From contig JAQFVV010006475.1 of NCBI GenBank assembly GCA_028023455.1, positions 994,001-1,058,000 of the forward strand: a stretch of DNA of 64,000 bases, in the 5' to 3' direction. How positions within the stretch are numbered: position 1 is the stretch's first letter; the number at the start of each line of letters is the position of its first letter. Shown piece by piece: positions 1-12,380 of the stretch. Under the pieces are notes generated by a model. The model did not search any database. It was not told the DNA's origin and worked only from the letters and a program-made list of their open reading frames with translations. This DNA comes from Epiperipatus broadwayi (taxonomy: Eukaryota; Onychophora; Udeonychophora; Euonychophora; Peripatidae). A program made the translations under genes and the position numbers.

Positions 1-1057
1 ATACACAATAACCAATATATTGGCCTCTCCATGCTTTTCAGAATAAGAGACTTTTACAAAAGAAAATTACAACCTATTGGCGTCACTAATATCTGTAGAG
101 TTTTTGTTACTACCAACCCTATGGAGCATAATATCACAGATAGTGATATTCTTAACAAACTATAATCACTCCCAGAAAGCATCCATTCTGGATTGCACAG
201 AATTCTCAGATTTCTACTCTTACATCTAAGAGCTTTTACTATCCCAGTAATCTGTGGAATGATAGACCTCATCACCACTGGAAGTCATCACCTAATAAAC
301 CTATGTCCCATCTCCACAGTACCCTTTTTAAAGAAGCATGATTCACAAACAGATCTTAATAACCTGCATCCTATCTTAATTCCCCTATTGACAAAGATCA
401 TTGAGAGCATCATTAAAGACAAGATTCTATATAATATAATCAAAGAACTTTCGCGCTATCAATTTGCAAAAAAAGGCCCTTCAACATCCAACGCTGTCAG
501 CCAGTTCAGACTTCTAGTTGATCATGTGTGGAGACAAAGAAAATCCTGGCCCGTTGTGATCCAACTTGATATAGCCGGGGCATTTGACTCTGTGAGAATT
601 GATGTTCTTCTCAGTGTTCTGGAGCAGCTCAATGTACCACCCGTATACATTCAAATGATTGAAAACCTTTTTTACAATTGAGAAGTGTTCTTATCCCTAG
701 ATGAGCACATTGCCCCGAGTTTTATGCCCTCCATCTCCATTCCCCAAAGTTCTCCCTTCAGTGCACTTCTTTTGCTGCCTATATCAATCCAATGCTGTTG
801 AACATCGAAGCCACATTCTCTGGTATCGCTGTTCCACTACTTAATGAGAACATCACTCACATCTCCTATATGGATAATGTAGTTGTGTTTCTTTCAACCC
901 ATGATGAACTGGGTAGACTTGAACAATTCCTTGATCATCATGCCACATTATCTGGTCTTGTCAACATGAAAAAATCAGCTATTTGGTCAATTCTTACTGG
1001 CCAGAAGATCCCTAGTGGATTTGAAGCAGCACCAAAAAAATTTCTGGGATTTCACCT

Positions 1058-1117
1058 ATCAAAATCCCCCACGGTGATGCGTAATATCCTATCAAAATCC
1101 CCCACGGTGATGCGTAA
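1058..1117 (+). repeat. Short tandem duplication inside LINE copy A
   Basis: ATCAAAATCCCCCACGGTGATGCGTAA occurs twice back to back with about a 32 bp period. It is a local duplication inside the RT pseudogene. Confidence 0.8.
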
Positions 1118-2086
1118 AGAGATACAGGACTAATTACTAGATAAAATTGAAACCACAATTGTATCTTTGTTTAAAATATACCTTTCCCTATTTGGTAAAG
1201 TAGCTTTTTTAAATGCTCTCATTCTTCCAAAAATAATATAGTATTTGGCAGGGTTCATACCCATCACGATATAGTTCAACAAAGTAGAAATTGACTGCAG
1301 AAAATTATGCTGGGCAAGCTGATCACAGGTGATTAGCTTGAGAATCCTGCAAAAGCCCAAAACTTTAAATGGTCTCTCATTACATTCACTAACTATATTC
1401 AACTTACAATGTAACCATAATGTACTCTACAACATCTTCAAGGAAAATGAACGTGCTCAATGCTCACTTCCAGAAAAGGACATTCAACCTACTAATCGGC
1501 CGTCCCCCATAGGACGTGCCTTGTTACTTCAACAGCAGTCAACTTTATCTTTGATAAGATCCAACCAACACCAACCTTATTTCAAAGAAAACTTGCATAT
1601 TGGGAAGTGTTCGATCTTCTTGACCATCAAAAACAGAGGATCTCCAACTGCCTTTCAATTAACATCCCTCGAATGACAAGGATGACCAGGTTCTGGAAGT
1701 TTCTACCAAAAATCATAGACTTCCTGTTGAAATCTAGCCTGCTTGCCTTCCTGCACTATAAAAGGGGACAGGATATTGACCCTAACTGCACACTGCCAAA
1801 GACAGGAAGAGACTATCAATAATTTCCTCTTCGAATGCACAACTTTGAACAATTTAAGAATTCATTTTCAGCAAAACATGATAAGAAATCACATCCAAAT
1901 GAACCTCATGACAGCAATTGAAAAGGGCATATTCTCTGAGATTGGGCTTTCAGCCATAATTAACTTTTCCATCTGCACATTGTGCTGTAAGCTGATATTC
2001 CAGGCAGAAACCTTGAATAATATATTCACAGCATTTAGGCAAATACTAAACAAGGAAAGGGATAGAGATAATGTGTAATGCTGCTG

Positions 2087-2113
2087 TAATATATATATAT
2101 ATATATATATATA
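2087..2113. repeat. (AT)n microsatellite at LINE 3' end
   Basis: An uninterrupted run of about 13 AT units directly after the LINE copy A 3' region. Confidence 0.9.
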
Positions 2114-2115
2114 CG

Positions 2116-3720
2116 ATACAAGATTTTACTTAATAACTAAATTAGTAAAATATACATTAAAATTTACCCCGTTCATTTTCTCCTCTTTAAAAATGATTCA
2201 ATCTCACCTTTGCGGATTTTACAACTGAGAATATTTAAGCATATATTTTAAGAGTATGGAAAAATAAAATAAAAACTAGCAGTTATATAGAAAACAAATA
2301 ATATATCACCCTTTCAGAATTGAATAAATGACGTTTTAAGATTTCAGAGCATTAATTAGCCTAAGTTCTGGATTCACTTGGGTAGAATCTAGAGTTGCAA
2401 ATAACAAATTTTTATACTAAAACAAAATGTTGACTTGTAAAAATAATCTGGCAAGTGTATTAATTACTAGTGCATTATGTTTTAAGGAGATGTTAATAAC
2501 CTTAATTCATGAAGGTTTATTTAAAAGAAGGAAAAAAAGATTTTACAAAATTCAACACATCAGATTGCTTGAGATTGGCATATTAATAACTAAAATAGAC
2601 ATAAAATTAAATAATAAATACATATAAATAAATGACTGCACCAAAGTTAAAGAAAGTTAGAGCATATGAGAGAAAATTAAATATATAGAAATCATTTAAG
2701 AGCAAATTACATTTTACATATTAATTAAAAAGAAATAAAATTGAACAATACATTAGGAGAAATCTTGATAGCAGGATTTGAGATTAGTTAGGCTAGATTT
2801 AAATAGTAGCATAGAATTTCTTGCACAAATTTAATAAGAGTCTTTTCAAAGTACGGCTCAGGCATCGCAATTGAGGATCCAAGTGAGTTCTTCGTAACAG
2901 CAAGCTTCTATTTAGCATTCAAGAATTCCTTTTTTAGGCTTTTCTATCACTTCAGGACAGCACTTAGATGGTACATTAATGGGGAAAATGACCCACAAGG
3001 ATCAGAAAGGTGGTGGACTTGGTAGACTTACTACAACAGCATTTTAAGTTTCACAATGATGGGTAATATGTTAATACAGTTCTCTCAATAGTAGCTATTC
3101 TTTCTATTGGTGATTTAAAATCAGGCCATTTTATATACTGCTCAGGTGTTTCTGGTGAAACAGTTAGATCTGTTTCACCTATTATATTCTATAATAGTGT
3201 ATTTCGTTGCACTCAGATTGCGTGTATTTTTTTAATTTAAAACTTTGAGTGTTGCAAGTATGTGCATGTATAATCATCATATTAATTATATGAAAATACA
3301 GATTTAATTATACGTGCATATTCATTTACGTTTGTTAAAACTGAAGTAAACATAATGGTGTGTAGTTAAAATTTATATATATAACAGAATAATAGGTTTA
3401 AATTTATAAAATTATTTATTTAAGTTTCAATATTCATTTTAAATAATTTTCAGTTTTCTTTGTTTAAAATTACACAAGCAGTAAGTTGTTTATGAGTTTT
3501 AACATTTCATCTAAAAATAACTCTGGCTAAAACTTGACCCATTTAAAATTATAACTAAGACCAATTATAAAAATCAGTTGGGTATAAATCCATACTAAGT
3601 GCTATTACAACTCTCTTGGGAATATCATCTTTGATTCTGGAGGTAACTATGATGCAAATTGGAATAATGGAGCTTTTAAGTGCAGATTTGACTATACCAA
3701 ATAATTTACTAAGTGGAAAT
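2116..3720. other. AT-rich non-coding stretch, nothing recognised
   Basis: No convincing coding region. About 2830-3060 has higher sequence complexity than its surroundings, but I could not link it to any family. Confidence 0.5.
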
Positions 3721-4245
3721 TTAGTTCAAGGCTAGTTCAAACCAGTAATCAGGTGATGTGGCAAGAGAAAAAGAGGAGGGACCTACTGTCAAAAATATAA
3801 TATAAAAAAGGTCTGTAGTAGCCATCAATATCATCCATTTTTTTTGGTTATTGCTGCCGAAAATATTTCTGAAAGACCAGTGCTGAAAAATCATTAAAAG
3901 CCATTCCTGCATTAAATTGGCAAGATGAATCCTAGAAAGCCATTTCCCAAGCTGTCCAAATGATGACTGTTGGCTAGAGACAAGAGACAGCCATCTGCTT
4001 GTCCCAGACAAGCTGCCTATGAGGTTACCAGCCCATGATGGAGAAAGAAGCTACACCTGAAATGCCAGAGAGTTCCTTGAGTGAAGTGATGGAGGAAAGC
4101 TGCAACAGAAGTCAATTTTCCAGCTGCATCCAGACTCAAATCTAGAAAGCCATCGCCAATGTAACAGAGAGAAGATGCACAAGAAAGATGCCTTAAAAGA
4201 CTTTACTGGTAAATCATCCTGCAGAATACATAATTTCATAACTAA
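3721..4245. other. GC-richer unclassified segment, possible old repeat
   Basis: Noticeably less AT-rich than its flanks, with two similar phrases about 200 bp apart (CTAGAAAGCCATTTCCCAAG and CTAGAAAGCCATCGCCAATG). Short - strand open frames show no recognisable domain. It may be a decayed repeat or a non-coding exon; the sequence does not decide. Confidence 0.35.
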
Positions 4246-4702
4246 TCTTATTCTAAATGAAAAGCTAGCTAACTAATCAATCTTGTAATTCATAATATCA
4301 TTTAAATGTTACACTAAACTCTTTATATTAAATTTATTTAAAGCTTAGAGCACTCTCAAAATTTTTGCTTGATCATAAATAATTTAAATAATCATAAATA
4401 TTTAGTTTCTATAAAACCATTTCAAACAAAGTTTCATTTCTAAATTGCAAGTTTATTGATCATTTTATGCAATTTATTCTTATGCCATCTATCTTTAGTT
4501 TTAAGTTCATGTTTATTAATTTATGCTATGTTCATCAGAATGGAGTTTTGTGTGTTTAATAAATTATCTGGGGGCGGGGGTGAGTAATTACTTTTCCATT
4601 ATGTCAGATTATTGTAATATAAAGAATATAGTCAAAACTCCCTTCTGAAATAAAACTATTATTTATGCTATAGTGAATCAGTTACTTATAATGCCCAAAA
4701 TA

Positions 4703-4961
4703 AGTTATTTAAAATGTATATTTTGCATATGTTATTTAAAGCACAGATTTTGCTCATGTTATTTAAGATGTATATTTGTGTCAGTTATTTAAAATATCTA
4801 TTTTGCCAGTTATTTAAAAAGTATATTTTACGCAAGCTATTTAAAATGTAGGTTTTGCGTGAGTTATTTAAGATTAATATTTGAGTAATTTATTTAAGAA
4901 TCAATATTTTGCATGAGCTATTTAATAATCCATATTGGACTTAGACTATTTAAAAATCAGT
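4703..4961. repeat. Minisatellite, about 8-9 imperfect ~30 bp units
   Basis: Repeated phrase GTTATTTAAAATGTATATTT followed by TTGCATGA-like sequence, at an irregular 25-33 bp period. Later units diverge (for example GAGTTATTTAAGATTAATAT). Confidence 0.85.
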
Positions 4962-5069
4962 TTGTTTGATAGTAGATGGAAATTATACTACATATAATTA
5001 ATGTTCAAGTTCTAGTAAATCTTTAAATTGGCTATAACTCCATTTAATTAAAGATTAAGAAGCTATAAA

Positions 5070-5413
5070 ATAAAACAAATGTGTGTTAAAGATACTAATG
5101 TAAAATTTAAATCTGTTAGAATAAACCATACACACATTAATTACAAATTATAACTCAGAAAACAAAATATGATATAAGACCAATATCTAGAGATAAATAT
5201 CAACAAATTATTATTTCTCCGAACATTTTTGAAAGACTACAAAATTTTTTATAATCTCCAACTATATTCTGATATGCAAATATACGAACTGAATTAGGTG
5301 AATATGCAAATAAGACTCAAAGTGCCTCAGCATGCCATTTCTTTGATAAAGTGTAAAAAGACTCCCTCTTATTTAATGCATGCTCATCCGAAATGAAAAA
5401 AAAAAACCTCTTT
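5070..5413 (-). repeat. 3' pLTR-like repeat of Penelope-like element
   Basis: About 345 bp, repeated in the same orientation at 7643-8003 and flanking the PLE coding region. Shared landmarks are ACAAATGTGTGTTAAAGATA, ATCTAGAGATAAATATCAAC and GATATGCAAATATACGAACT. Relative to the other copy it has lost about 15 bp around the hammerhead-like core. The end of the PLE reading frame runs into this repeat. Confidence 0.85.
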
Positions 5414-7642
5414 AATTTTTCTTCTCAAATAACTTCGCTCCCTACATAATACTTTAGGTTCATCTGGCCTGCACGCATGACCCACAGCAATTGCATGTTG
5501 TACAAATATTGATGGTTGGGATGAATCAGCTGAAGCTGTTATATGAATATAATACCTGTTGGGACAATATAACATGAACGGATGCTTTCGTTTCTCCGTA
5601 ATATGTGGCCTGACAGTTGTTTTTTCTACATGCAATTTTGTAGACTGCCTGCTGTGCTTGAATCGAAGGAATGAAATCTTTAGTGTTAGTTAAACACCTA
5701 TTCAAGGTAGGGAGCAACCTAAAACATACACAAAACTGCGAACGAAAGATTGCACGCATTTTATTGCAAATATTTCGGATATTTGGAAACAAAATCCGAG
5801 GTTTATCTTGCTTAACAATTTGATTATGCCTTCCTTTGAATTTCTCGATTATCTTATCAATAATCCGAGGATTATATTGGGCCTTAATAAGTTCATTTCT
5901 GTAAATTTCAATGTTGTTTTTCTTGTCATTTTCAAAACTACACAAACAGTCATTTCTATGTAGAAATGATTTCAGGCCAGCAAATTTATGAATGTCAGGT
6001 GTATTTGATGAATGATGTATAAGGCCTCTAATATGAATGGGCTTAATGTTCATTTGTAATAAAAACAGTCTGCTTCCATCATTACTTGTAGGTCCAAATA
6101 TTTGATTTTGTTTGGTGCTTCTGCATGACTAACATTTATAGTAAGGCCTGATGCTGTAGTGAGGTCAGTTTTAATATTTTCCATTATTTCCTCCGGAATG
6201 GCAATAAAAATATCATCCACATATCTGGGTATATCACTAATCCATTGTTCATGTATCTAGGCAAAATGATCCATTTGTAGGCATTCATCATAAGACTGGC
6301 GATAATCCCACTCATTGGGAGACCCTTCGGCCACCCGTTGAGCATATGAAACCATTCATTATTGAAAACCGCATAAATATTATGGTTCATCCATTCTCGC
6401 AAAGCTACAACAAATTTAACATGTTCCAGGTCCCTTCCATAATTGATGAGTGCTTCTCTAACTACAATAATCGATTTAGGCCTATCAATAGATCCATAAA
6501 GCTCTGCTACATCGAGTGCAGTCATTCCTGTATGTTGATCTGGATGTACATTTTTTTAATTTATCAACAAAATCAAATGATGATTTAATAGCGTACCCTC
6601 CATATGCAGTTGTTTGGATGATCCATTTATTTATGATCCTGGTGCTTTTTAGTAGTGTACTCCACCAAAGTCGATCATTAATCTTAAAGGTACACCTTCT
6701 TTATGGATTTTGGCATTTGCAAATATTCTTGAGGGAGTAGTGGCCAAAGGATACATTTGCAAATATTCCACCTTAGTGAATGCTTTGAATGTATGTGGCC
6801 TAAGTACAAAAGTTACAAATTTATCTTTGTTTAGTTTGAAGTTAATCTCGGGTATTTTTGGAATTTCAACTTGTCAATCTCTTGTTGAATTTTATATCTA
6901 TAATCCGCTGTGTCCATAACAACAAATCTATTGCCTTTGTCTTCTTTCATCACTGTGATATTTTGTTGGTGCATATATCTTTGCACTGTAATAATCCTGT
7001 CTCTCCACTGATCTTTTTGTGGCTGTGTAGTTTTAAATCACAAACCTCTTGCAATTTTGGCTATATAAGCATCTTTATGAGGATTCTTATGTAGTCCAGC
7101 TTCAGCTTCAGCAACCAGCTCTATTTTGGGCTACTTCCATCCTTCTCCGATAAATCTAGGTTTTTTATTTAAAACTGTTTTGATTCCATCTGGGATCTGT
7201 GAAGTTGAAAGATTTACAAAATTCTCTTGACATAATAGCTGCAGTCTAATGCCTTGTTTACATGCCAAAAATTGGAACTTTTTATTAAATTTTAATTCTA
7301 ATCGAGCTTTAAGATGGTTGCACTTTTCAGCAATATCAATGACAGGTGCCCTGTTCCGGCTAACAATATTCAAATGGTTATATGCTCCAACTAGTTCTTT
7401 CGTACATTCAGCTGTAACTCCATTTAAAATAAGCACTTGAACTTGTCTACTTATCACATTAATATTATGTATAGACTGATTAAGCTTTACATGACAAAAG
7501 TTCGGAAACACTTTGAAATTTCTACATTTCACCAGGATATTCAGCCTTTGTTTATATCTGCAAATATCCAGCGTTGACTTCAAAATCATTCTATACTGTA
7601 TTATCAGTTCCATAATGAAGTAAATGTAATATATATATATAA
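5384..7642 (-). pseudogene. Penelope-like element (PLE) polyprotein: RT plus GIY-YIG endonuclease, frameshifted
   Basis: Read on the - strand in several frames. About 7130-7620: PLE N-terminal region (ICRYKQRLNILVKCRNF, then LNKKPRFIGEG). About 6860-6960: the KxDKGN block (KEDKGNRFVVMDTADY) typical of PLE RTs. About 6184-6525: RT core with DVAELYGSIDRPKSI and the GLPMSGIIASLMMN motif (PLE form of motif B); the YxDD-like region is changed to YPDMW. About 5526-6053: linker and GIY-YIG domain (VYKIACRKN, TYYGET). About 5384-5560: the rest of the nuclease in another frame (FVQHAIAVGH, LCRERSYLRRKIKE). PLEs are retroelements whose RT is related to telomerase and which cut target DNA with GIY-YIG. 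Family placement is firm; at least three frameshifts make this copy inactive. Confidence 0.9.
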
Positions 7643-8003
7643 AACAAAACAAATGTGTGTTAAAGATACTAATGTCAAATTTAAATATGTTAGTATAAAC
7701 CATACACACATTATTTACAAATTATAACTCAGAAAACAAAATATGATATAAGAACAATATCTAGAGATAAATATCAACAAATTATTATTTCTCCGAACGT
7801 TTTCAAAGGCTTACCCTTCATTATCAAGGACCAAAATTTCTTATAATCTCCAACTATATACTGATATGCAAATATACGAACTGAATTAGGTGAATATGCA
7901 AATAAGGCTCAAAGTGCTTCAGCACGCCATTTCTTTGATAAAGCGTAAAAAGACTCTCTCTTATTTAATGCATGCTCATCCGAAATGATAAAAAACACCT
8001 CTT
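7643..8003 (-). repeat. 5' pLTR-like repeat of Penelope-like element
   Basis: About 360 bp direct repeat of 5070-5413 at the upstream end (in element sense) of the PLE. It keeps a degenerate hammerhead-like core at 7791-7832 that the other copy has partly lost. Direct pLTRs are a known PLE arrangement. Confidence 0.85.
7791..7832 (-). ncRNA. Degenerate hammerhead-ribozyme-like motif in PLE pLTR
   Basis: On the - strand: TTGATAATGA (compare CTGATGA), then AAGG-GTAAG-CCTT as a 4 bp helix II, then TGAAAACGTT (compare GAAAC-GTC), then CGGAG. Hammerheads with minimal helix III are known in PLE pLTRs. The core is altered, so cleavage activity is doubtful. Confidence 0.45.
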
Positions 8004-8800
8004 ATGTGCATGCTTTATACGGGGATCGCTCTGGAAAATCCAGCCCGATAATGACATAGCCGACCATCATTCGTCTCAATACCGACCCTGCCTCTTCATT
8101 CTTAAAATTTATGAAGAACACTCCAGGATCCATAATTGGACCAACCCAATCAGCCGCCATGCACGCACTGCCTTTCAGTGTCTTATAAGTCGCCCAGAAA
8201 TAGTCATAAGCTGTAATTAGATGATTTCTTTAAACTGATATATTTCCATTAGTTTAATATAAGTATTAATGCGATAGATTTAGTATCGTTGATATAATTA
8301 TTCATTACCCACCCGCGCATTAATTATCTATAATTCCAATTAATAATAATATTGAATGTAACCAAACGTAATATCTGCTTATAAAATTATTGTGTTTTAA
8401 ATTAAGTAAATGTTATTTTCGTCTCTGGGGGTGTAATAGTATTCTAGTAATGTATTCCAATAGCGCTAGTTCATTAAATCACACATATATATTATTGGCA
8501 TAGCCGCAAATCTTATGTTATCATTAAATATGAATCAAACACATATATAATACTCATGAGGCTAATGTCGGCTAAATAACCTGACATAATTTTGTTATTA
8601 ATAAATCTTAAATATATATATCAACTCGAACCATTGCTTTCTTTTAGTTAAGATAATATATTAAGTTTTTACTTATGCTCAATATGACTAGATGATCTCC
8701 GCTCAATACATAATTAATATGCTAGGTCATGAGCCTTCATTGCTCATCAAATATAGCCAGTTATTAAGTTAGTCTATCATATAAGTTTAGCCTGAGTCTT
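8004..8800. other. No gene recognised downstream of the PLE
   Basis: 8011-8220 is GC-richer, with an 82-codon + strand open frame that includes the end of the pLTR. No domain is recognised. 8220-8800 is AT-rich and shows nothing. Confidence 0.4.
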
Positions 8801-9060
8801 TTTGTGTCTCCAATGACCGATGCCGGTGGTGAGAAGTAAATTAAGTCGATGTCATCGGGATTGTTGCTCATAATGTTATAGATCTGGGAAATAGGCAAAT
8901 AGGCAGAGTTTTTGAGTGTCCCTGACCTGTATATCTTGCTCACGATTGGATTCGAGGTACTTTTGCCTAGATGCTAGATCTTGTTACGTGAACATACAAA
9001 TCCGGTTGGCACAGCATCAAAATACTAGATAATGTAATTGAAGAGCAGCTAGTATCACAC
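8801..9060. other. Unclassified higher-complexity segment
   Basis: Stands out from the AT-rich flanks. On the - strand it can be read as a short protein-like stretch (NPDDIDLIYFSPPASVIGDT), but it has no start, no family match that I know and no splice context. It could be a TE fragment. Confidence 0.3.
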
Positions 9061-9099
9061 ATACTTTTCTATACATACTCTTTTTAATATCAAACATCT

Positions 9100-9965
9100 A
9101 ATTTTCCAGGAAGTTTTCATCAACTGTACAAGCCACATTTATTTTTAAAGCAGTCTTGAGCTTCATTCAAGAGCATAAAAATATGCTTTCATTGTAGTCC
9201 ATTTTGACATTCAAGCAGTTTTTGATTCCATCTCCATTAATATTATAGTTGATATGTTTGCCAGTATTACTAATCTGCTCATTCAAGCAGCTTTCGACTC
9301 CATCTCCATTAATATTCTAGTTGATAAGTTTGCCAGTACCACTAATCTGCTCAGTTGAGAAATACACATCACCTTCAACAGCAGAAACTCTCCATTCTTT
9401 ATACCCACCCAGTCCATCTAACGAGGGTCACTTCTTAGCTTGCTGTGATTCATACTCTACATTAACCCATTTTAAAAACAAATACAGCCAAAGCAATCAT
9501 CATCATCCAACTTGCACACCCCCAACAGAACCTTCAATGTATACCATATCATATATGAATGATATTACCATATTCTTAGCCTCTCATATGCAATTAGTCA
9601 TACTCCAAAAGATATTTAGTATCTACACATTCACATATAAGTTTAATTTCAATTTAAACAAAACCATTGCATGGTTTCTATGTACAAAAAACCTTGCTCT
9701 CAAGTATTCTAGGGTAAGCCAGTTATTTTCTTGGGCTTTTCATTAAATATGGGTCAACTTGTTCTAAAACATGGAATACAGAAAAAGCTACATGATGCTA
9801 CAACTCATTACCAACTCTTTTTCCAAGGTTTATCTCTCAATTTTAAAATACAGCTATTTAATTTTGCAATTACTAAAATTGTATACCATTTCTCTATTAT
9901 ATGTATTTTTTGTTGACACAGCACTAATCAGTTGGACCATCATCTCACTCATGTATATATAATTA
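9100..9965 (+). pseudogene. LINE family 1, copy B (5' half): RT fragment
   Basis: Decayed RT of the same family as copies A and E. The motif A region reads VVHFDIQAVFDSISINII and is tandemly duplicated (9208-9279 and 9280-9351). Motif C is YMNDITIF near 9552-9580, with Asp to Asn damage. Then comes the thumb-like stretch KLHDATTHYQLFFQGLSL, parallel to copy E at about 59590-59650. It is interrupted by the insertion at 9966-10780 and resumes at about 10790. Confidence 0.75.
9208..9353 (+). repeat. 72 bp tandem duplication of RT motif A
   Basis: Two adjacent copies starting CATTCAAGCAG (at 9208 and 9280) and covering the FDS motif A segment. They differ at only a few positions. This is a local duplication inside a dead LINE. 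Confidence 0.85.
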
Positions 9966-10780
9966 GCGCTGAGCTTACTCAAATTTTAATGGACAAGCTC
10001 CAATCTCCCCCATACTCTTCAGCCATTCTTATTGAAAATTTTCACATATATGGGCTCATGTATATCAGTTACATAAGATTGAATGGATAGTGGAAGGGAG
10101 CTCAAAAGTTTTTTTCAAATTACCTCTAATTCCTATTAATGTTTAGTATAAACATAATACTTATACTCAAATATTACAGATTCAGTCTGCATCCTGATCA
10201 TCCCTTTTTTGTCTTTAAATTAGGGCTGAGCTTACATTAAGAGAGCAAATCTTCAAATTTTAATGGACAAGCTCCAATCTCCCCCACTTTCCTACTCTTC
10301 AGCCATCCTTATTGAAAATTTTCACATATGTGGGGTCATGTATATCAGTTACATAAGATTGAATGGATAGTGGAAGGGAGCTTAAAAGTGTGTTCGATTT
10401 TTCTCTAATTCCTATTAAAGTTCAGTATACATAAGATTGAATGGATAGTGGAAGGGAGCTCAAAAGTGTGTTCAAATTACCTCTAATTCCTATTAACATT
10501 TAGTATAAACATAATACTTATACTCAAATATTACAGATTCAGTCTGCACCCTGATCATCCCTGTTTTGTATTTAAATATATATATATATATTAATGTCAT
10601 ATATATGAGGGGTCAGAGTGATTTAAAATCAATGTGAGTATGACAAGAAGGGCTTTGACCATTTCATCAGATTTTCAATAATATAGATGGCTGAAAGGTG
10701 GAGAAGATTGCAGCCTTTCCTAAAGTTTGAAGATTTGCTATCTTAATATAAGTGGAGCACTGATTATATGTGTGCAAGAT
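9966..10780. mobile_element. Foldback-like repeat insertion splitting LINE copy B (family P)
   Basis: Starts near TATATAATTAGCGCTGAGCT and ends with a roughly inverse form near GTGGAGCACTGATTATATGT. Inside are three partial direct copies (9966-10225, 10226-10430, 10431-10566) sharing CAAGCTCCAATCTCCCCCA and GATTGAATGGATAGTGGAAG. They are followed by an inverted segment (10600-10765) matching 25390-25560. LINE homology stops before and resumes after it, so it was inserted later. The class is not known. Confidence 0.6.
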
Positions 10781-10789
10781 ATCTCCATT

Positions 10790-11830
10790 ATAGTATTTAG
10801 TCATTTATCACCACCATCAAATTCCTCTGTAAGCTACTGTGGTGTAGGAAGAAGGTATTCATTCCACCCAAACAACTTAGCTGCCCACCAATTCATATTG
10901 TACTAAGTCTTCACAATATTCAAGTATTTTGTACTCAGAAAATCATTAACCTAATTACATCAATTGCCAAACTTTCCAGCATTTCAACATTTACTGCAAT
11001 ATTTCTTACTGATATCAAGCCTTATCCACTACTTCTAAATGCATCCAATCAGGTATTCTCAATCAACACAAAGTATACCTATTGGTGAATATACAGCATA
11101 CTTTATTAAACATTGTTTCTCACTGACATTTTTTCCCATGATAGGTAACAATAACTGTTGTCTGTGCTATTTCAAAAAATGACCACTGGAACCAAAATTT
11201 TTTTAACAAATTAACCTTTATATGCACTACCATCACTTACACCAAAGTACTGATCTATTTGTCCCACTATGCTATGCAGCAGAAAAAACCTAGCAATATC
11301 TTTTTAACAATTTCCAAGCCCTCAATCCTATCTGATAGGTAATGTTAGATACCTACAGATGGCCTAGTATCTCCAACAAATTGCTGTGATTCTATCAAAA
11401 GCCACATCTTCCCATAGCATGTACAACCACCTAAATCCTGTTTGCCTTCTGGTACACCCATTGCATCTCTATCCTCAGTAACAACTCTAAAAGGAACTGC
11501 TTTATATTTACCAATGAGCTACAGCAATTAAAAGTTAAGACACAAAGATGTCACTTGCAGACATTTTTGGCCACCTGATCACTCATAAAGCAGGTGTCCA
11601 ACTTAAAGCTGCCATCAACCAGCAACATTTTTGCAAGACAGAATCAACCACACCCCTTTGGACCCACTTCATTTCACCACCTCATGAAACTATCAACATA
11701 TGTAACTACCTTGATTGTTCCTAGCAATCCACTATGTACCAGTTGCCTGTTAAATATAGTAATATGTCCACATACAAGATGACCAGTCATCACCACATCA
11801 CATTCAGCAGTCACCAGCTGAGTCATATAG
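10790..11830 (+). pseudogene. LINE family 1, copy B (3' half): C-terminal ORF2 region
   Basis: Protein-level similarity to copy E C-terminus: LLWCRKKVFIPPKQLSCPPI here against LLWEKKIMSISLTKILHLYL in copy E, followed by FLTDIKPYPLLLNASNQ against FKITPTDKPLPTSNFW. It is full of stops and frameshifts. It completes copy B once the insertion is removed. Confidence 0.65.
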
Positions 11831-12372
11831 TAAAACCAACACACAAATTTTGACTTTTCTACACATCAAACAATCAGGGATTGCTTTTGTTCATTTATTT
11901 TAACAATAGTTATTGCAACTATAGACTTTGGATTGTCCAACTTCAGGAATCACAATCATATTCAAGATCTCATTCACATATAAGTATGATTATGAGAATA
12001 ACAATAGAAATTGCAATAAAACATACCTACCAGTATTGAGCTATGTTACCTAGGCTACTCTACCACATGCAAAACTATAAATCTGGTTTGCAAAGATAAA
12101 TACAGCGAGCCTGAACATCCAAAATTCTGTAATCTTGTGTTAATTAATAAAATTTAACTTTAACATATATAAACCTATATGACTATGAATTGTCCATGCA
12201 ACTATAGTATGCAAACTATGTAAAACTCATAACTTTTTAAGGCAAATAAAGTTTATTATTAAAATAAAGGATTAGAACCAATAAATAAGTTTAATAGAAA
12301 TATCCATTTTATGCATTTTATGAATAATAATAATTTTATTTATTTAGTTAGTTAATATACAATTCCACATTA
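11831..12372. other. No gene seen
   Basis: AT-rich sequence, possibly including the 3' untranslated end of LINE copy B up to about 12150. No coding potential. Confidence 0.5.
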
Positions 12373-12380
12373 CTATAGAC

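Larger units (their letters stand above)
1..2115 (+). pseudogene. LINE family 1, copy A: 3' part of ORF2 (reverse transcriptase) and 3' end
   Basis: Broken non-LTR retrotransposon ORF2, truncated by the window edge. RT motifs appear in order in shifted frames: LHPILIPLLTKIIESIIKD (RT2), motif A VVIQLDIAGAFDSV (near 560-595), a motif B remnant near 745-780 (SPFSAL) and motif C SYMDNVVVF (near 865-895). The catalytic second Asp of YMDD is Asn here. Downstream (about 1300-2080) lies the degraded C-terminal region shared with copies B and E. The copy ends near an (AT)n run at 2087-2115. A 32 bp duplication at about 1058-1108 (ATCAAAATCCCCCACGGTGA twice) breaks the thumb region. Clade is not resolved; a gag-like ORF1 with zinc knuckles in copy E and the YMDD motif would suit an L1/Tx1-like group. 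It is dead. Confidence 0.8.
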
